A stretch of 64,000 nucleotides of DNA, taken from contig JANWKT010000044.1 in assembly GCA_025451235.1 (NCBI GenBank), positions 1 through 64,000 on the forward strand, in the 5' to 3' direction. A model generated the notes under the pieces. It ran no database searches. It had not been told where the DNA came from and saw nothing but the letters and a program-made list of their open reading frames with translations. The translations under genes and the position numbers were made by a program. Shown piece by piece: positions 42,695 through 51,452 of this stretch; within the stretch, counting starts at the first letter, position 1; every line of letters starts with the position of its first letter. The DNA comes from Flavobacteriales bacterium. Lineage in GTDB: Bacteria > Bacteroidota > Bacteroidia > CAIKAF01.

Positions 42695-44455
42695 CTATTT
42701 CACCAATATCCTCTTTTTTACGGATGCATGAGAACTGCCCACTTCAACAATATAGGTTCCTGGACTTACCTGAAGATTGATCAGTTGCAGGTTACTGGTT
42801 AAAGCAGACGTATAGATCCTTTTACCTAATATATCATAGATATAAATATAGCTGGTCACATCTATCGTTGGGCATCCAACATAAAAATATCCAGTGCTTG
42901 GATTTGGATAAATGGAAACATCCATATTGTTCGTATTTTCTATCCCTGCACATCCAATAACAAAAATGCTGGCTGTATCCATATTGGTACAACCATTACT
43001 ATCCGTATAAGTATAGGTAATCGGATAGACCCCTGCACCAATCCCAGGATCAAAACTTCCTGCCGTTACTCCTGTTCCTGCATAGGTTCCCCCTGCAGGT
43101 AAACCTGTGGTTAATGCGAATGCTGCAGTTGTGGTACAAACTGTATCCAAAACCAAATCAAATGAAACGGATGGTAATGCATTGATGATAACATTTATTG
43201 TATCATAATTAAAACAACCTTCTGGAGATGAAACCTGAACATCATACACCCCTGAATTGGTAATCAGGATAGTTTGTGTAGTATCAGCGGTATTCCAAAC
43301 AAAACTAATTCCATTGCTGGTAGCAGTAATTGATCCACTGTCACAAAATGCAATGTCAGGACCCAAACTAACTGTAGGAATTGAATTGACAACAATATTT
43401 ATCGTATCTGCGGCCATACAGTTTTGTGGGTTTACCAGACTCACTGCATACATTCCGGAGGAAGTAACATTGATCATTTGAACGGTGTCAGCTGTATTCC
43501 ACAAATAGGTACTTCCAGCATTGCCTGCATCAAGAACAATGGGTCCGCAATAAGCACTATCGGGTCCGAGGTTAACAGAAAATGCCCCATTAAAAGTATA
43601 CGTAGGAGCCGGTGTAACATTGTTCTTGGTATAATACCAAAGATCCGGATAACCATAATGATAATTGGTCAATGTATTGGTGGGAAAAGTATTCTGTGAG
43701 CAACCATTACAATACCGCATATCGATATAAGTAAGGTGCTGGCCAATTTGAGAAGAGGTACCAAAATAATATCCGTCGCTGGCCCCTTGAAATAACTGCA
43801 GTACATATATAGTACTCTGGGTAAGCCATATCGGATTAGGTAGGCTTCCATAGCTGTATTGGGCCGCAGGACCTGATACCTGGATCTGCTGAATAACAGC
43901 TTGTGTAGTATTGTCAAATAAGGTAACATATCTGGTGGTTCCGGTAGGTTCTCTTTTACCAAAATCAGTAACAAGGATATCCTGAGTAGGAGAAAAGCGA
44001 AACCCCCTTTGGCTATTACCCACTCCACCAGCACCTCCGGAGGCAACACTATCTGTTGAAGAATGCGGGCCGAGAAAGGTTCCATTCACTGCCGAAGCGG
44101 TAAGAGCTGATGAATTTCCATAGAACATAAAGATATTCTGGGTCTGACTGGCAAACAACGTATCAATTTTTACCCATACCACTGTAGTAGGGGTATTGAT
44201 CCCTGATTCAATCCAATAGTTGAGATTGGCGGTATCACATAAGGTTCCAAAACGGAGGTCGCTCCCATCCATATTCATTTCTCCATTTGAAATCAAAGTT
44301 TGTGAATCAAATGTAATTTGCAGCTGATAGTTCGCAATGGTAGCTCCTGAATTTTCAGTAACGGCAATTACATTCGTATGATTCCAGCCAGCGGGTTGCG
44401 AAAATGCAACCGAAAAAGTAAACCATGCTGTTACAAGGGTAAAGATTCTTTTCAT
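42695..44455 (-). CDS. T9SS cargo protein with DUF2341 and Ig-like repeats
   Basis: A 586-residue secreted protein. After the signal peptide (about 1-19, AFSQ) come a DUF2341 domain (about 25-130, GSDLRFGTLCDT and FMFYGNSSA), a region with a jelly-roll-like motif, then two to three Ig/PKD-type repeats of the form SLGPD...C...L.....YLWNTADTxQ.I.V..SGxY.V (about 290-440). The last 75 residues form a type A sorting domain (VSIYPNPSTGYFYVG...PGTYIVEV...KRILVK). The repeat WNTADT appears twice, as expected for adhesin-like surface proteins. A perfect -7 box lies upstream. Confidence 0.9.
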   Translation of the reverse strand: MKRIFTLVTAWFTFSVAFSQPAGWNHTNVIAVTENSGATIANYQLQITFDSQTLISNGEMNMDGSDLRFGTLCDTANLNYWIESGINTPTTVVWVKIDTLFASQTQNIFMFYGNSSALTASAVNGTFLGPHSSTDSVASGGAGGVGNSQRGFRFSPTQDILVTDFGKREPTGTTRYVTLFDNTTQAVIQQIQVSGPAAQYSYGSLPNPIWLTQSTIYVLQLFQGASDGYYFGTSSQIGQHLTYIDMRYCNGCSQNTFPTNTLTNYHYGYPDLWYYTKNNVTPAPTYTFNGAFSVNLGPDSAYCGPIVLDAGNAGSTYLWNTADTVQMINVTSSGMYAVSLVNPQNCMAADTINIVVNSIPTVSLGPDIAFCDSGSITATSNGISFVWNTADTTQTILITNSGVYDVQVSSPEGCFNYDTINVIINALPSVSFDLVLDTVCTTTAAFALTTGLPAGGTYAGTGVTAGSFDPGIGAGVYPITYTYTDSNGCTNMDTASIFVIGCAGIENTNNMDVSIYPNPSTGYFYVGCPTIDVTSYIYIYDILGKRIYTSALTSNLQLINLQVSPGTYIVEVGSSHASVKKRILVK

Positions 44456-44472
44456 GATGGTGAGATTTAAAA

Positions 44473-44480
44473 CAAAGATA
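44473..44480 (-). promoter_or_regulatory. -7 promoter box for the DUF2341 T9SS cargo gene
   Basis: The minus strand reads TATCTTTG, a full match, 17 bases before the ATG at 44455. Confidence 0.65.
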
Positions 44481-44529
44481 ATAAACTAGCACTGGCTATG
44501 AAGCCCCCCAACAAGAGTTTGGATGAATA

Positions 44530-44555
44530 GGAGCATTAGATATCAACTATGCTCC
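44530..44555. repeat. Short intergenic hairpin
   Basis: GGAGCAT (44530-44536) and ATGCTCC (44549-44555) pair around 12 bases. No T-run follows, so its role is unknown. Confidence 0.4.
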
Positions 44556-44665
44556 CCCAGCATATAATTGTAAAATAGTATGTTAGATATATTCCGGTTC
44601 ATTTTCTTGTCCCTCTCCAACAAATTTCATAAATTGGTCATTGGAACCTATCCTTAGAAAAAGAA

Positions 44666-44693
44666 TGCAAGTTTATTTTTAAATAAACTTGCA
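44666..44693 (+). promoter_or_regulatory. Perfect 28-base palindrome in the leader of the metzincin-like gene
   Basis: TGCAAGTTTATTT and AAATAAACTTGCA are perfect reverse complements separated by TT, and end 23 bases before the ATG at 44717. It may be a protein-binding site, a leader hairpin or a terminator-like attenuator. A later run of six T at 44699-44704 is compatible with partial termination. Confidence 0.5.
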
Positions 44694-44716
44694 GGCATTT
44701 TTTAAAAGGAAGATTT

Positions 44717-46834
44717 ATGAATAAGAAATTTAGCGCAACACTGTTCTTACTTGGTTGGTTTTTTGTTGGTTTTTTGCAGGCACAAAGTTGCATGCTCTAT
44801 CCCGTTAGCTTATCACAAAGGATCCATAATGCTTCCATAGTAGTGGAAGGTAAAGTAGTCGACAAAACATCATATTGGAATGATGCCCATACCCAGATCC
44901 TCACTGCTTATTTTATTGAAGTATACAAAGTATTTAAAGGAAATCAGGTTCCTGATACGGTCGCCTTCGTAACACAAGGAGGACAAGTAGGTTTAGAAAT
45001 ATTGAAAGTGGAGCCTGGGATCGAATTTAATCCCGGAGATTACGGAGTATTTACGTTGGATGAGTTAAGCACAGATTTTGTAAATATAGGCATAACCGCC
45101 AGTTGGAACCATGTTGATTTTTACAGGGATTATGGATGGTCCCAAGCTTTCATATCGATCAACGAAGGGATCGTGCATGATATTTTTTATAACTATAAGG
45201 ACAATCTTCTGCAAAATTTATACGAAACCATGTTCGATATCATGGGCATTTCATCCTATACAGAACTCAAACAAACCCCTGATGAATATTTAATGCCTTC
45301 ACCTGGTGAATTAAAAGCTATTACTGGTTTTAGTCCGGCTAATGTTACGGCCGGCACATTAGGTCCTGCGGGTGTATTAACCATCAATGGAGTAGGATTT
45401 GGAGCAGTGAGGGGAACAGGGTTGGTGAGATTCAGAAACGCAGATGATGGAGGGGCCACCTTTGTAAATGTGGGAACAGACCTGCTCACCGATTTTATTT
45501 CATGGAGCGATGTGCAGGTGGTGGTTCGTGTTCCTTCGGGAGCTGGAACCGGAACTTTTCAGTTAATCACCAACGGAGGAGGCTCTACGTTTACAAGTGG
45601 AACTGCGGTGGTGGTGGATTATAATGCTTTAGATATCATCTTCGATCCGGGAACAGGATTTCAACGCTATGAACCGGATCTGGTAAATGATAACGGAGTT
45701 GCTGTGGGTGATTATACCCTCACTTTCAATACTGGTTTTTTTGGCAACGCTCCGGCCGTCGCTTCATTCCGTGATGCATTAGCCAATTGGGTATTTAGAA
45801 CAGGTGTAAATTTTGTAGATGCCGGTGCAGCTACAAGCGCTATTGCAGCCAATGCGGGTGGTGATGGAGTGAACATAGTTACTTTTAATGCTGCTTTAGG
45901 TGTTGGCGTATTAGGTGTATCTTTCAGTTCATGGAATGGTTGTTTCAGTGGCGGTGGTCTGCATTGGTTCCTGCTTGATGTAGATTTATTATTTGACCCT
46001 ACGCCCGGTGCAGGTACTTGGTATTTTGGTTGCCCGGAAGTAGGCATCGCAGGTGCTCAATTTGATTTTGAATCCGTTGCAGTGCATGAACTGGGGCATC
46101 ACCATCAATTAGGACATATCATCAACGCTGCAGGTGTAATGCATTTTTCCATTGCAAACGGTCAGGTTAAAAGATTGATTGCACCCAATGATGAAGCAGG
46201 TGGTGATTACGAAATGGTTCATAGTATGATCGCTAATCCTTGTGGTCCTGCAGCCATGACTTTCCTTGCGGGTCCTCCACCTGTATGTGCTCCCTTGCCA
46301 GTAGAATTGGTTTCTTTTGATGCCGTTGTGAATGAAAGAGAAGAAGTCGAACTTTCATGGACCACTGCATCTGAGATCAACAATGATTATTTTAAGATCC
46401 AACGGTCTACTAACCTGATTGATTTTTTTGATATAGCTGAAGTAAATGGAGCAGGGAACTCATCAGTTCCTCTTAATTATACATTTACTGACATGGAGCC
46501 TTTTGATGGAATATCCTATTATAGGTTACATCAGGTTGATTTTAACGGACAATTTTCCAATACCGCCTATAAAGCGGTATCCATTGGTCACGACGATGTT
46601 CCTTTGTTAAGCATTATACCAAATCCAGCCCATGATTTTATTACACTTCAATTTTCCGATCATCATAGCCATGAGGTGAAAATATATGATGGTTCCGGAA
46701 AATTACTTTTGATAAGAAATGCCAACCCAGGAGATTTGATCGATATTGAAGATCTTGCCAATGGGTTTTATTTTATCCAGGCAATGACAGCCCATGGAAA
46801 AATCAACACCGGAAAGTTCTTGATTTCTCATTGA
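44717..46834 (+). CDS. T9SS cargo with IPT/TIG domain and metzincin-like zinc motif
   Basis: A 705-residue secreted protein. The signal peptide ends around residue 22 (FLQAQS). Residues about 200-300 form an IPT/TIG beta-sandwich (AITGFSPANVTAGTLGPAGVLTI). Then comes a domain with HELGHHHQLGH near residue 457 and VMHFS about 20 residues later, as in metzincins with a Met-turn. The motif is HExxHxxxxxH, but its Gly is at position 10, not 8, and is preceded by an extra His. The SWTTASEINNDYFKIQRS...YYRLHQVDFNG module and a type A sorting domain (SIIPNPAHDFITL...GFYFIQAM...KFLISH) follow. It is probably a surface or secreted protease. Confidence 0.88.
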   Translation: MNKKFSATLFLLGWFFVGFLQAQSCMLYPVSLSQRIHNASIVVEGKVVDKTSYWNDAHTQILTAYFIEVYKVFKGNQVPDTVAFVTQGGQVGLEILKVEPGIEFNPGDYGVFTLDELSTDFVNIGITASWNHVDFYRDYGWSQAFISINEGIVHDIFYNYKDNLLQNLYETMFDIMGISSYTELKQTPDEYLMPSPGELKAITGFSPANVTAGTLGPAGVLTINGVGFGAVRGTGLVRFRNADDGGATFVNVGTDLLTDFISWSDVQVVVRVPSGAGTGTFQLITNGGGSTFTSGTAVVVDYNALDIIFDPGTGFQRYEPDLVNDNGVAVGDYTLTFNTGFFGNAPAVASFRDALANWVFRTGVNFVDAGAATSAIAANAGGDGVNIVTFNAALGVGVLGVSFSSWNGCFSGGGLHWFLLDVDLLFDPTPGAGTWYFGCPEVGIAGAQFDFESVAVHELGHHHQLGHIINAAGVMHFSIANGQVKRLIAPNDEAGGDYEMVHSMIANPCGPAAMTFLAGPPPVCAPLPVELVSFDAVVNEREEVELSWTTASEINNDYFKIQRSTNLIDFFDIAEVNGAGNSSVPLNYTFTDMEPFDGISYYRLHQVDFNGQFSNTAYKAVSIGHDDVPLLSIIPNPAHDFITLQFSDHHSHEVKIYDGSGKLLLIRNANPGDLIDIEDLANGFYFIQAMTAHGKINTGKFLISH

Positions 46835-46870
46835 GCATTTTCTTTTTTTTTTAAAGGAATCCCTCCTTAT

Positions 46871-47029
46871 TGGGTTAAACCCATTATTGTTGTATGCTTC
46901 ATCATCCGTTGACTAAAGTCGACAGCAGTAACCTTGATAAATATCTAATTGATTGAAGATCCTTTCTGATCTGTTGCAGTTGACTTTAGTCAACGGTAAA
47001 GAAATTTTATGAAGAAGGGCTTTAGTCCC
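46871..47029. repeat. Cluster of intergenic palindromes (GACTAAAGTC and GGGCTTTAGTCCC types)
   Basis: CCGTTGACTAAAGTC (46906-46920) is the perfect reverse complement of GACTTTAGTCAACGG (46982-46996). TGGGTTAAACCCA (46871-46883) and GGGCTTTAGTCCC (47017-47029) are near-perfect palindromes nearby. All fall in the 280-base gap before the oxidase terminator. Confidence 0.65.
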
Positions 47030-47051
47030 ATCAACAAGTCAGCCATCTCCC

Positions 47052-47090
47052 AAAAATCAAAACTCCCCAAACAACTTGTTGTTTGAGGAG
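47052..47090 (-). terminator. Intrinsic terminator of the act-cta operon
   Basis: On the minus strand CTCCTCAAACAAC pairs with GTTGTTTGGGGAG over 13 bases with an AA loop, followed by TTTTGATTTTT. Confidence 0.9.
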
Positions 47091-47117
47091 CTTTGAAAAT
47101 CCAAAATCTAAAATAAA

Positions 47118-48959
47118 TTATGGGTGCTTGTAATCTTCCAGCTGCTTGGTCTCTTCCTCAGTTAAAGGAGTATCCTGGGTTACAAAATCCTCTTCTCTAC
47201 CAGGCAAGCTATAATCATAAGGCCAACGGTGTACGGTTGGAATTTCACCTGGCCAGTTACCATGTAAATGTTCTACGGGTGCAGTCCACTCCAGGGTAGT
47301 TGAGTTCCATGGGTTTTTAGGTGCCCTTGGGCCTTTGATCGCACTGTAAATAAAGTTGAAGAAGAAGATAAGCTGAGCTGATCCGCCAACGAATGCAAAA
47401 CATGAGATCACTTGGTTAATATCCGCAAATCCCTGGAATATTTCGAAGGAAGTATAGTTATAATACCTACGTGGTACACCGGCAAGCCCAATGTAGTGCA
47501 TAGGGAAAAATACTCCGTAAGCACCTACCAGGGTCAACCAGAAATGTACATATCCTAATTTATTATTCATCATTCGTCCAAACATCCGCGGGAACCAATG
47601 GTATACTCCGGCAAATGTTCCGAACATCGAAGCAACTCCCATTACAATGTGGAAGTGAGCCACCACGAAATATGTATTGTGAAGATTTACGTCGAGGGCC
47701 GAGTCAGCAAGTACCAATCCGGTTACACCACCTGTAATAAACAGGGATACCACACCGATGGCGAAAAGCATACCTGGTGTAAACCTGATATTTCCCCTCC
47801 ATAGGGTAGTGATATAGTTAAATGCCTTGATCGCCGATGGGATCGCAATCAACAAGGTAGTAAATACGAATACAGATCCAAGGAATGGATTCATACCGGT
47901 AATGTACATATGGTGACCCCAAACGATGAAGGATAAGAAAGCGATGGCCAGCAATGAAGCAATCATTGCCCTGTATCCGAAAATAGGTTTACGTGAGTTA
48001 ACCGACAATACCTCCGAAGTAATTCCCAACGACGGGATCAAAATGATATATACCTCAGGGTGACCCAAGAACCAGAACAAGTGCTGGAATAAAATCGGGC
48101 TTCCACCGGTTTGCTCCAATGCTTGTCCGCTTACAAAAATATCCGATAAGTAGAAGCTGGTTCCTAAACTTCTGTCGAAGATCAATAAAAGACCTGCGGA
48201 TAAAAGTACAGGGAAAGACATCAATGCAAGAATAGCCGTAATTAAGAAGGCCCAAACCGTTAGTGGAAGTTTGGTCATCGACATCCCTTTTGTACGAAGG
48301 TTAACAACTGTAGTAATATAATTCAATCCTCCCAATAGCACCGAAACAACGAAGGCAACGATCGAGAATAACCAAAGGGTCATCCCCAATCCTGAACCTG
48401 GTGCAGCTTGCGGTAAAGCAGACAATGGAGGATAAACTACCCATCCACCCGAGGCCCCGCCGGTTTCGACGAAGAGAGAGATCAACATTAAAAAGCTTGA
48501 TATAAAGAAGAACCAATACGACAGCATATTCAGGAAGGGTGCTGCCATATCCCTGGCTCCACATTGCAATGGAATAAGTAAGTTAGAGAACGTACCACTC
48601 AATCCTGCAGTTAATACCATGAATACGATAATGGTTCCGTGGATGGTTACTGCAGTGAGGTAAAAGTTCGGGTCCATAATACCACCTGGAGCCCACTTAC
48701 CAAGAAACGTTTCAAGGATCGGGTTGGGTTGGTTAGGCCAACCTAACTGCATACGGAAGAACATACTCAACATCATCCCCACAAATCCCATGATCATACC
48801 TGTGATCAGAAACTGCTTGGAGATCATTTTATGATCCTGGCTGAAAATGTATTTGGTAATGAAAGAGTCCTTGTGTACATGGTGCTCATCATGACCATGT
48901 ACGTGATCATGGTGGTCCTTTGTGTGGCTGTCTACGTGTGTAGTGTGCATATCACTCAT
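47118..48959 (-). CDS. ctaD: Cytochrome c oxidase subunit I (haem-copper oxidase)
   Basis: A 613-residue integral membrane protein with about twelve helices that reduces oxygen to water and pumps protons. Ligand motifs are present: HGTIIVFM for the low-spin haem, GHPEVYI for CuB with the cross-linked Tyr (A-type oxidase), WGHHMYITG for the other two CuB His, and VVAHFHIVMG for haem a3 and the low-spin haem. The N-terminus has a His-rich tail of eleven His in the first 30 residues. It is the last gene of the act-cta operon and is followed by a terminator. Subunits III and IV and assembly genes are not in this window. Confidence 0.96.
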   Translation of the reverse strand: MSDMHTTHVDSHTKDHHDHVHGHDEHHVHKDSFITKYIFSQDHKMISKQFLITGMIMGFVGMMLSMFFRMQLGWPNQPNPILETFLGKWAPGGIMDPNFYLTAVTIHGTIIVFMVLTAGLSGTFSNLLIPLQCGARDMAAPFLNMLSYWFFFISSFLMLISLFVETGGASGGWVVYPPLSALPQAAPGSGLGMTLWLFSIVAFVVSVLLGGLNYITTVVNLRTKGMSMTKLPLTVWAFLITAILALMSFPVLLSAGLLLIFDRSLGTSFYLSDIFVSGQALEQTGGSPILFQHLFWFLGHPEVYIILIPSLGITSEVLSVNSRKPIFGYRAMIASLLAIAFLSFIVWGHHMYITGMNPFLGSVFVFTTLLIAIPSAIKAFNYITTLWRGNIRFTPGMLFAIGVVSLFITGGVTGLVLADSALDVNLHNTYFVVAHFHIVMGVASMFGTFAGVYHWFPRMFGRMMNNKLGYVHFWLTLVGAYGVFFPMHYIGLAGVPRRYYNYTSFEIFQGFADINQVISCFAFVGGSAQLIFFFNFIYSAIKGPRAPKNPWNSTTLEWTAPVEHLHGNWPGEIPTVHRWPYDYSLPGREEDFVTQDTPLTEEETKQLEDYKHP

Positions 48960-48984
48960 ATTAATATCTTTTATCTACCTGTTA

Positions 48985-50220
48985 TTAATGTGGATTATTC
49001 ATTGTAACTACTGGAACTGAATCAGCTTTTACTGTTGCCGAATCAGGTACAGTTACTTCGGGCATCAACCCAGCCCTAAATGTTTTTTGTCCTTTCATCC
49101 ATTTGTCCCAATCCTCCTGGGTATCTACCACAATTTTCATCTGCATGTTAAAGTGAGCTGCTCCGCAAACATTGTTACATAGCAATAAATAATCAAAAGT
49201 GGGTTTTCCTAATTTATCTCTCATTTCGGCTGTAGTAACAATCGGCATAAATGTAAACCTGGTTTGTACACCTGGTACACTATACATCTGAACCCTGAAA
49301 TGAGGGAAATATACAGAGTGCAATACATCCTGCGAACGGATTTGCAATTCTATTGTTCTGTTCACCGGTAAATGGATCTCTTGTTGTAAAACCACATCAT
49401 CATATCCGGTGGTAAATTTTTTATCCTTTACCTGGTTTTTAAATTCGATCACCCGTTGGATCTGGAAATTTTTCCGTCTGCGGGCAGTTTTCAACTCTCC
49501 GTATTTTTTCTTGTTCGGGAACGAAAACTTCAATAAGGAATCCAGTTCAGCCAGGTCTTTTCTGCATTTTGCCAATTGCCGGTCGATGGTTTCCGGAGTG
49601 ATCACCCCTAAAATATTATCGTCGGAGATCATGGTGAAATTCGCATCTCCCAAAGTTTTGTCCTCTCCCGAAAAACGGGCTGTCCAATCAAACTGACGTG
49701 AATAGATCTCAATCGTTAATTTATTCGGATCATTTTCCGGCCACATTTGCAGGTTCCAAACGATCAATCCTTTTCCGATCAAAAATACAAGTACGATGGC
49801 TGGTAAAACGGTCCATACGATCTCAAGTTTGGTGTTATGGGCAAAGTGGGCCGCACGGCGTTTTTTGTTATACCGGTATTTATAGGCAAACCACATTAAG
49901 AAAACCTGGCAAATAAGAAAAGCGATGCTGATCACCACGAAGTTCAAATGCAAAAGCTTGTCAACCTCGATACCATGCTTAGATGCATTCGGTAACATGG
50001 TGGCCGGATGATAATATTTATGGTTAAGGAAAAAGAACATCCCACTTAAGCCCACTAATGATAATAATACCAACAGGGCATTCATGTTGTTTTCCGACTC
50101 ACTGATCTCGTAAGGCTCCTTGCCCCTTAATTTAGCTGCCAGATCAAATACTTTCATTAACCTGAAAGAGGTAAGAATTGTGAGGAGTATAACCAGTATT
50201 AGCAGAATATTCATGTACAT
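48985..50220 (-). CDS. ctaC: Cytochrome c oxidase subunit II with extra helices and coiled-coil insert
   Basis: A 411-residue subunit carrying the CuA centre that accepts electrons from cytochrome c. The CuA ligands are visible: His301, Cys348, Cys352, His356 and Met359 in LCNNVCGAAHFNM. Oddities: there are four likely helices (about 3-20, 47-65, 92-115, 133-155) instead of the usual two, and a Lys/Arg-rich coiled-coil insert (about 210-270) lies between the second half of the CuA-domain entrance and its strands. No fused haem domain is present. It lies 25 bases before ctaD. Confidence 0.95.
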   Translation of the reverse strand: MYMNILLILVILLTILTSFRLMKVFDLAAKLRGKEPYEISESENNMNALLVLLSLVGLSGMFFFLNHKYYHPATMLPNASKHGIEVDKLLHLNFVVISIAFLICQVFLMWFAYKYRYNKKRRAAHFAHNTKLEIVWTVLPAIVLVFLIGKGLIVWNLQMWPENDPNKLTIEIYSRQFDWTARFSGEDKTLGDANFTMISDDNILGVITPETIDRQLAKCRKDLAELDSLLKFSFPNKKKYGELKTARRRKNFQIQRVIEFKNQVKDKKFTTGYDDVVLQQEIHLPVNRTIELQIRSQDVLHSVYFPHFRVQMYSVPGVQTRFTFMPIVTTAEMRDKLGKPTFDYLLLCNNVCGAAHFNMQMKIVVDTQEDWDKWMKGQKTFRAGLMPEVTVPDSATVKADSVPVVTMNNPH

Positions 50221-50245
50221 CTCTCTATAATTTTAAATATCAATA

Positions 50246-51430
50246 TTAAATATGATGTTGTTTCGCCTCATTAAGGAATGGATGGTTCTTAGGAACCAGC
50301 GCATGTTTGCTTAATGAATTAAGTACTACAAATAAAAATAAGCCAAGGAAACCTGCAAACATTCCTAACTCGGTAAAACCAATTGACCATTTATCTTTTA
50401 TTGTACCTGGCATAATTACCTGGAACCAATCCAAATAATGTCCGAATAAAATAATACAAGCTGCAAAAGTTACATAGCCATATCTTCTTTTTGATTTTCT
50501 TCCCATTAGGAATATCAATGGGAATACAAAGTTTAACACCAAAGCAGTTAAGGTTACAAATCTATAGTTGGTACTAAACCTTTCAAGGAAATAATTGATC
50601 TCTTCAGGAAGATTTACATACCAGATCAGCATATACTGTCCAAACCATACATAGGTCCAGAAAATACTGAAGGCAAATATCAGTTTGGTTAAATCGTGAA
50701 TATGATTTTCATTTACCCATGGCATTAAGCCCTGGCGTTTCAAATGCAAAGTAATCAGGGTAACCATACAAAGTCCGGAAACGAACATCCCTGCGAATGT
50801 ATACCATCCGAACATGGTAGAGAACCAGTGTGCATCGATCGACATTAAGAAATCCCATGCAGCGGTAGATGAAGTTACTCCAAACAATACCAAGAAAATA
50901 GAGCTGGCAATCATAGATTTCCTATGATTCCCTAAACCACCGATGATATCTTCTTGTCTTGACCATTTGCGAAGCATATAAGAAAAGCCCCACCATATAG
51001 CAATATAACCGATTACACGGCCAATAAAAAATCCATTGTTTAACCAGGTCTTTTTACCGGAATTAAGATATACACGGTCAGTTTTCTGAAATTCAGGATC
51101 CATCCATTCCCAGATCTTAAACGTTTCGCTGGTGGAGAACATATCAAAAACCACCAATCCCAATAGCAAGAACATGCCAATCGGTAGAAATGAAGCAAAT
51201 GCTTCAGGAACTCTTTTTACTGCTGAATACCAACCTCCCTGACCAGCATAATGCACAGCAATAAATACCGTACCGCCAATAGATATGGCAGTAAAAATAA
51301 AGGCATTCAATAATAAATTAGGTAACAATCTCTCCGGTGTAGCTACTGCTCCGTAAATGATCGCAGCCAATCCTATTACCGCCAGGACGATAGTTAAAAT
51401 CTTTGTTTTTCCGCCGAATGTATAGTTCAT
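50246..51430 (-). CDS. actF: Alternative complex III subunit ActF
   Basis: A 394-residue membrane protein with about ten helices, one of two quinol-site subunits of alternative complex III (ACIII), homologous to ActC. The family pattern of a long N-terminal helix and a hydrophilic FxxAVHYAGQGGWYSAVKRVPEA loop is present, and WDFLMSIDAHWFSTMFGWYTFAGMF around residue 190-215 is conserved in the NrfD/Act group. It sits between ActE and ctaC and belongs to the same operon. Confidence 0.93.
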   Translation of the reverse strand: MNYTFGGKTKILTIVLAVIGLAAIIYGAVATPERLLPNLLLNAFIFTAISIGGTVFIAVHYAGQGGWYSAVKRVPEAFASFLPIGMFLLLGLVVFDMFSTSETFKIWEWMDPEFQKTDRVYLNSGKKTWLNNGFFIGRVIGYIAIWWGFSYMLRKWSRQEDIIGGLGNHRKSMIASSIFLVLFGVTSSTAAWDFLMSIDAHWFSTMFGWYTFAGMFVSGLCMVTLITLHLKRQGLMPWVNENHIHDLTKLIFAFSIFWTYVWFGQYMLIWYVNLPEEINYFLERFSTNYRFVTLTALVLNFVFPLIFLMGRKSKRRYGYVTFAACIILFGHYLDWFQVIMPGTIKDKWSIGFTELGMFAGFLGLFLFVVLNSLSKHALVPKNHPFLNEAKQHHI

Positions 51431-51452
51431 CTTTAAAGCTTTTTATTCTAAA

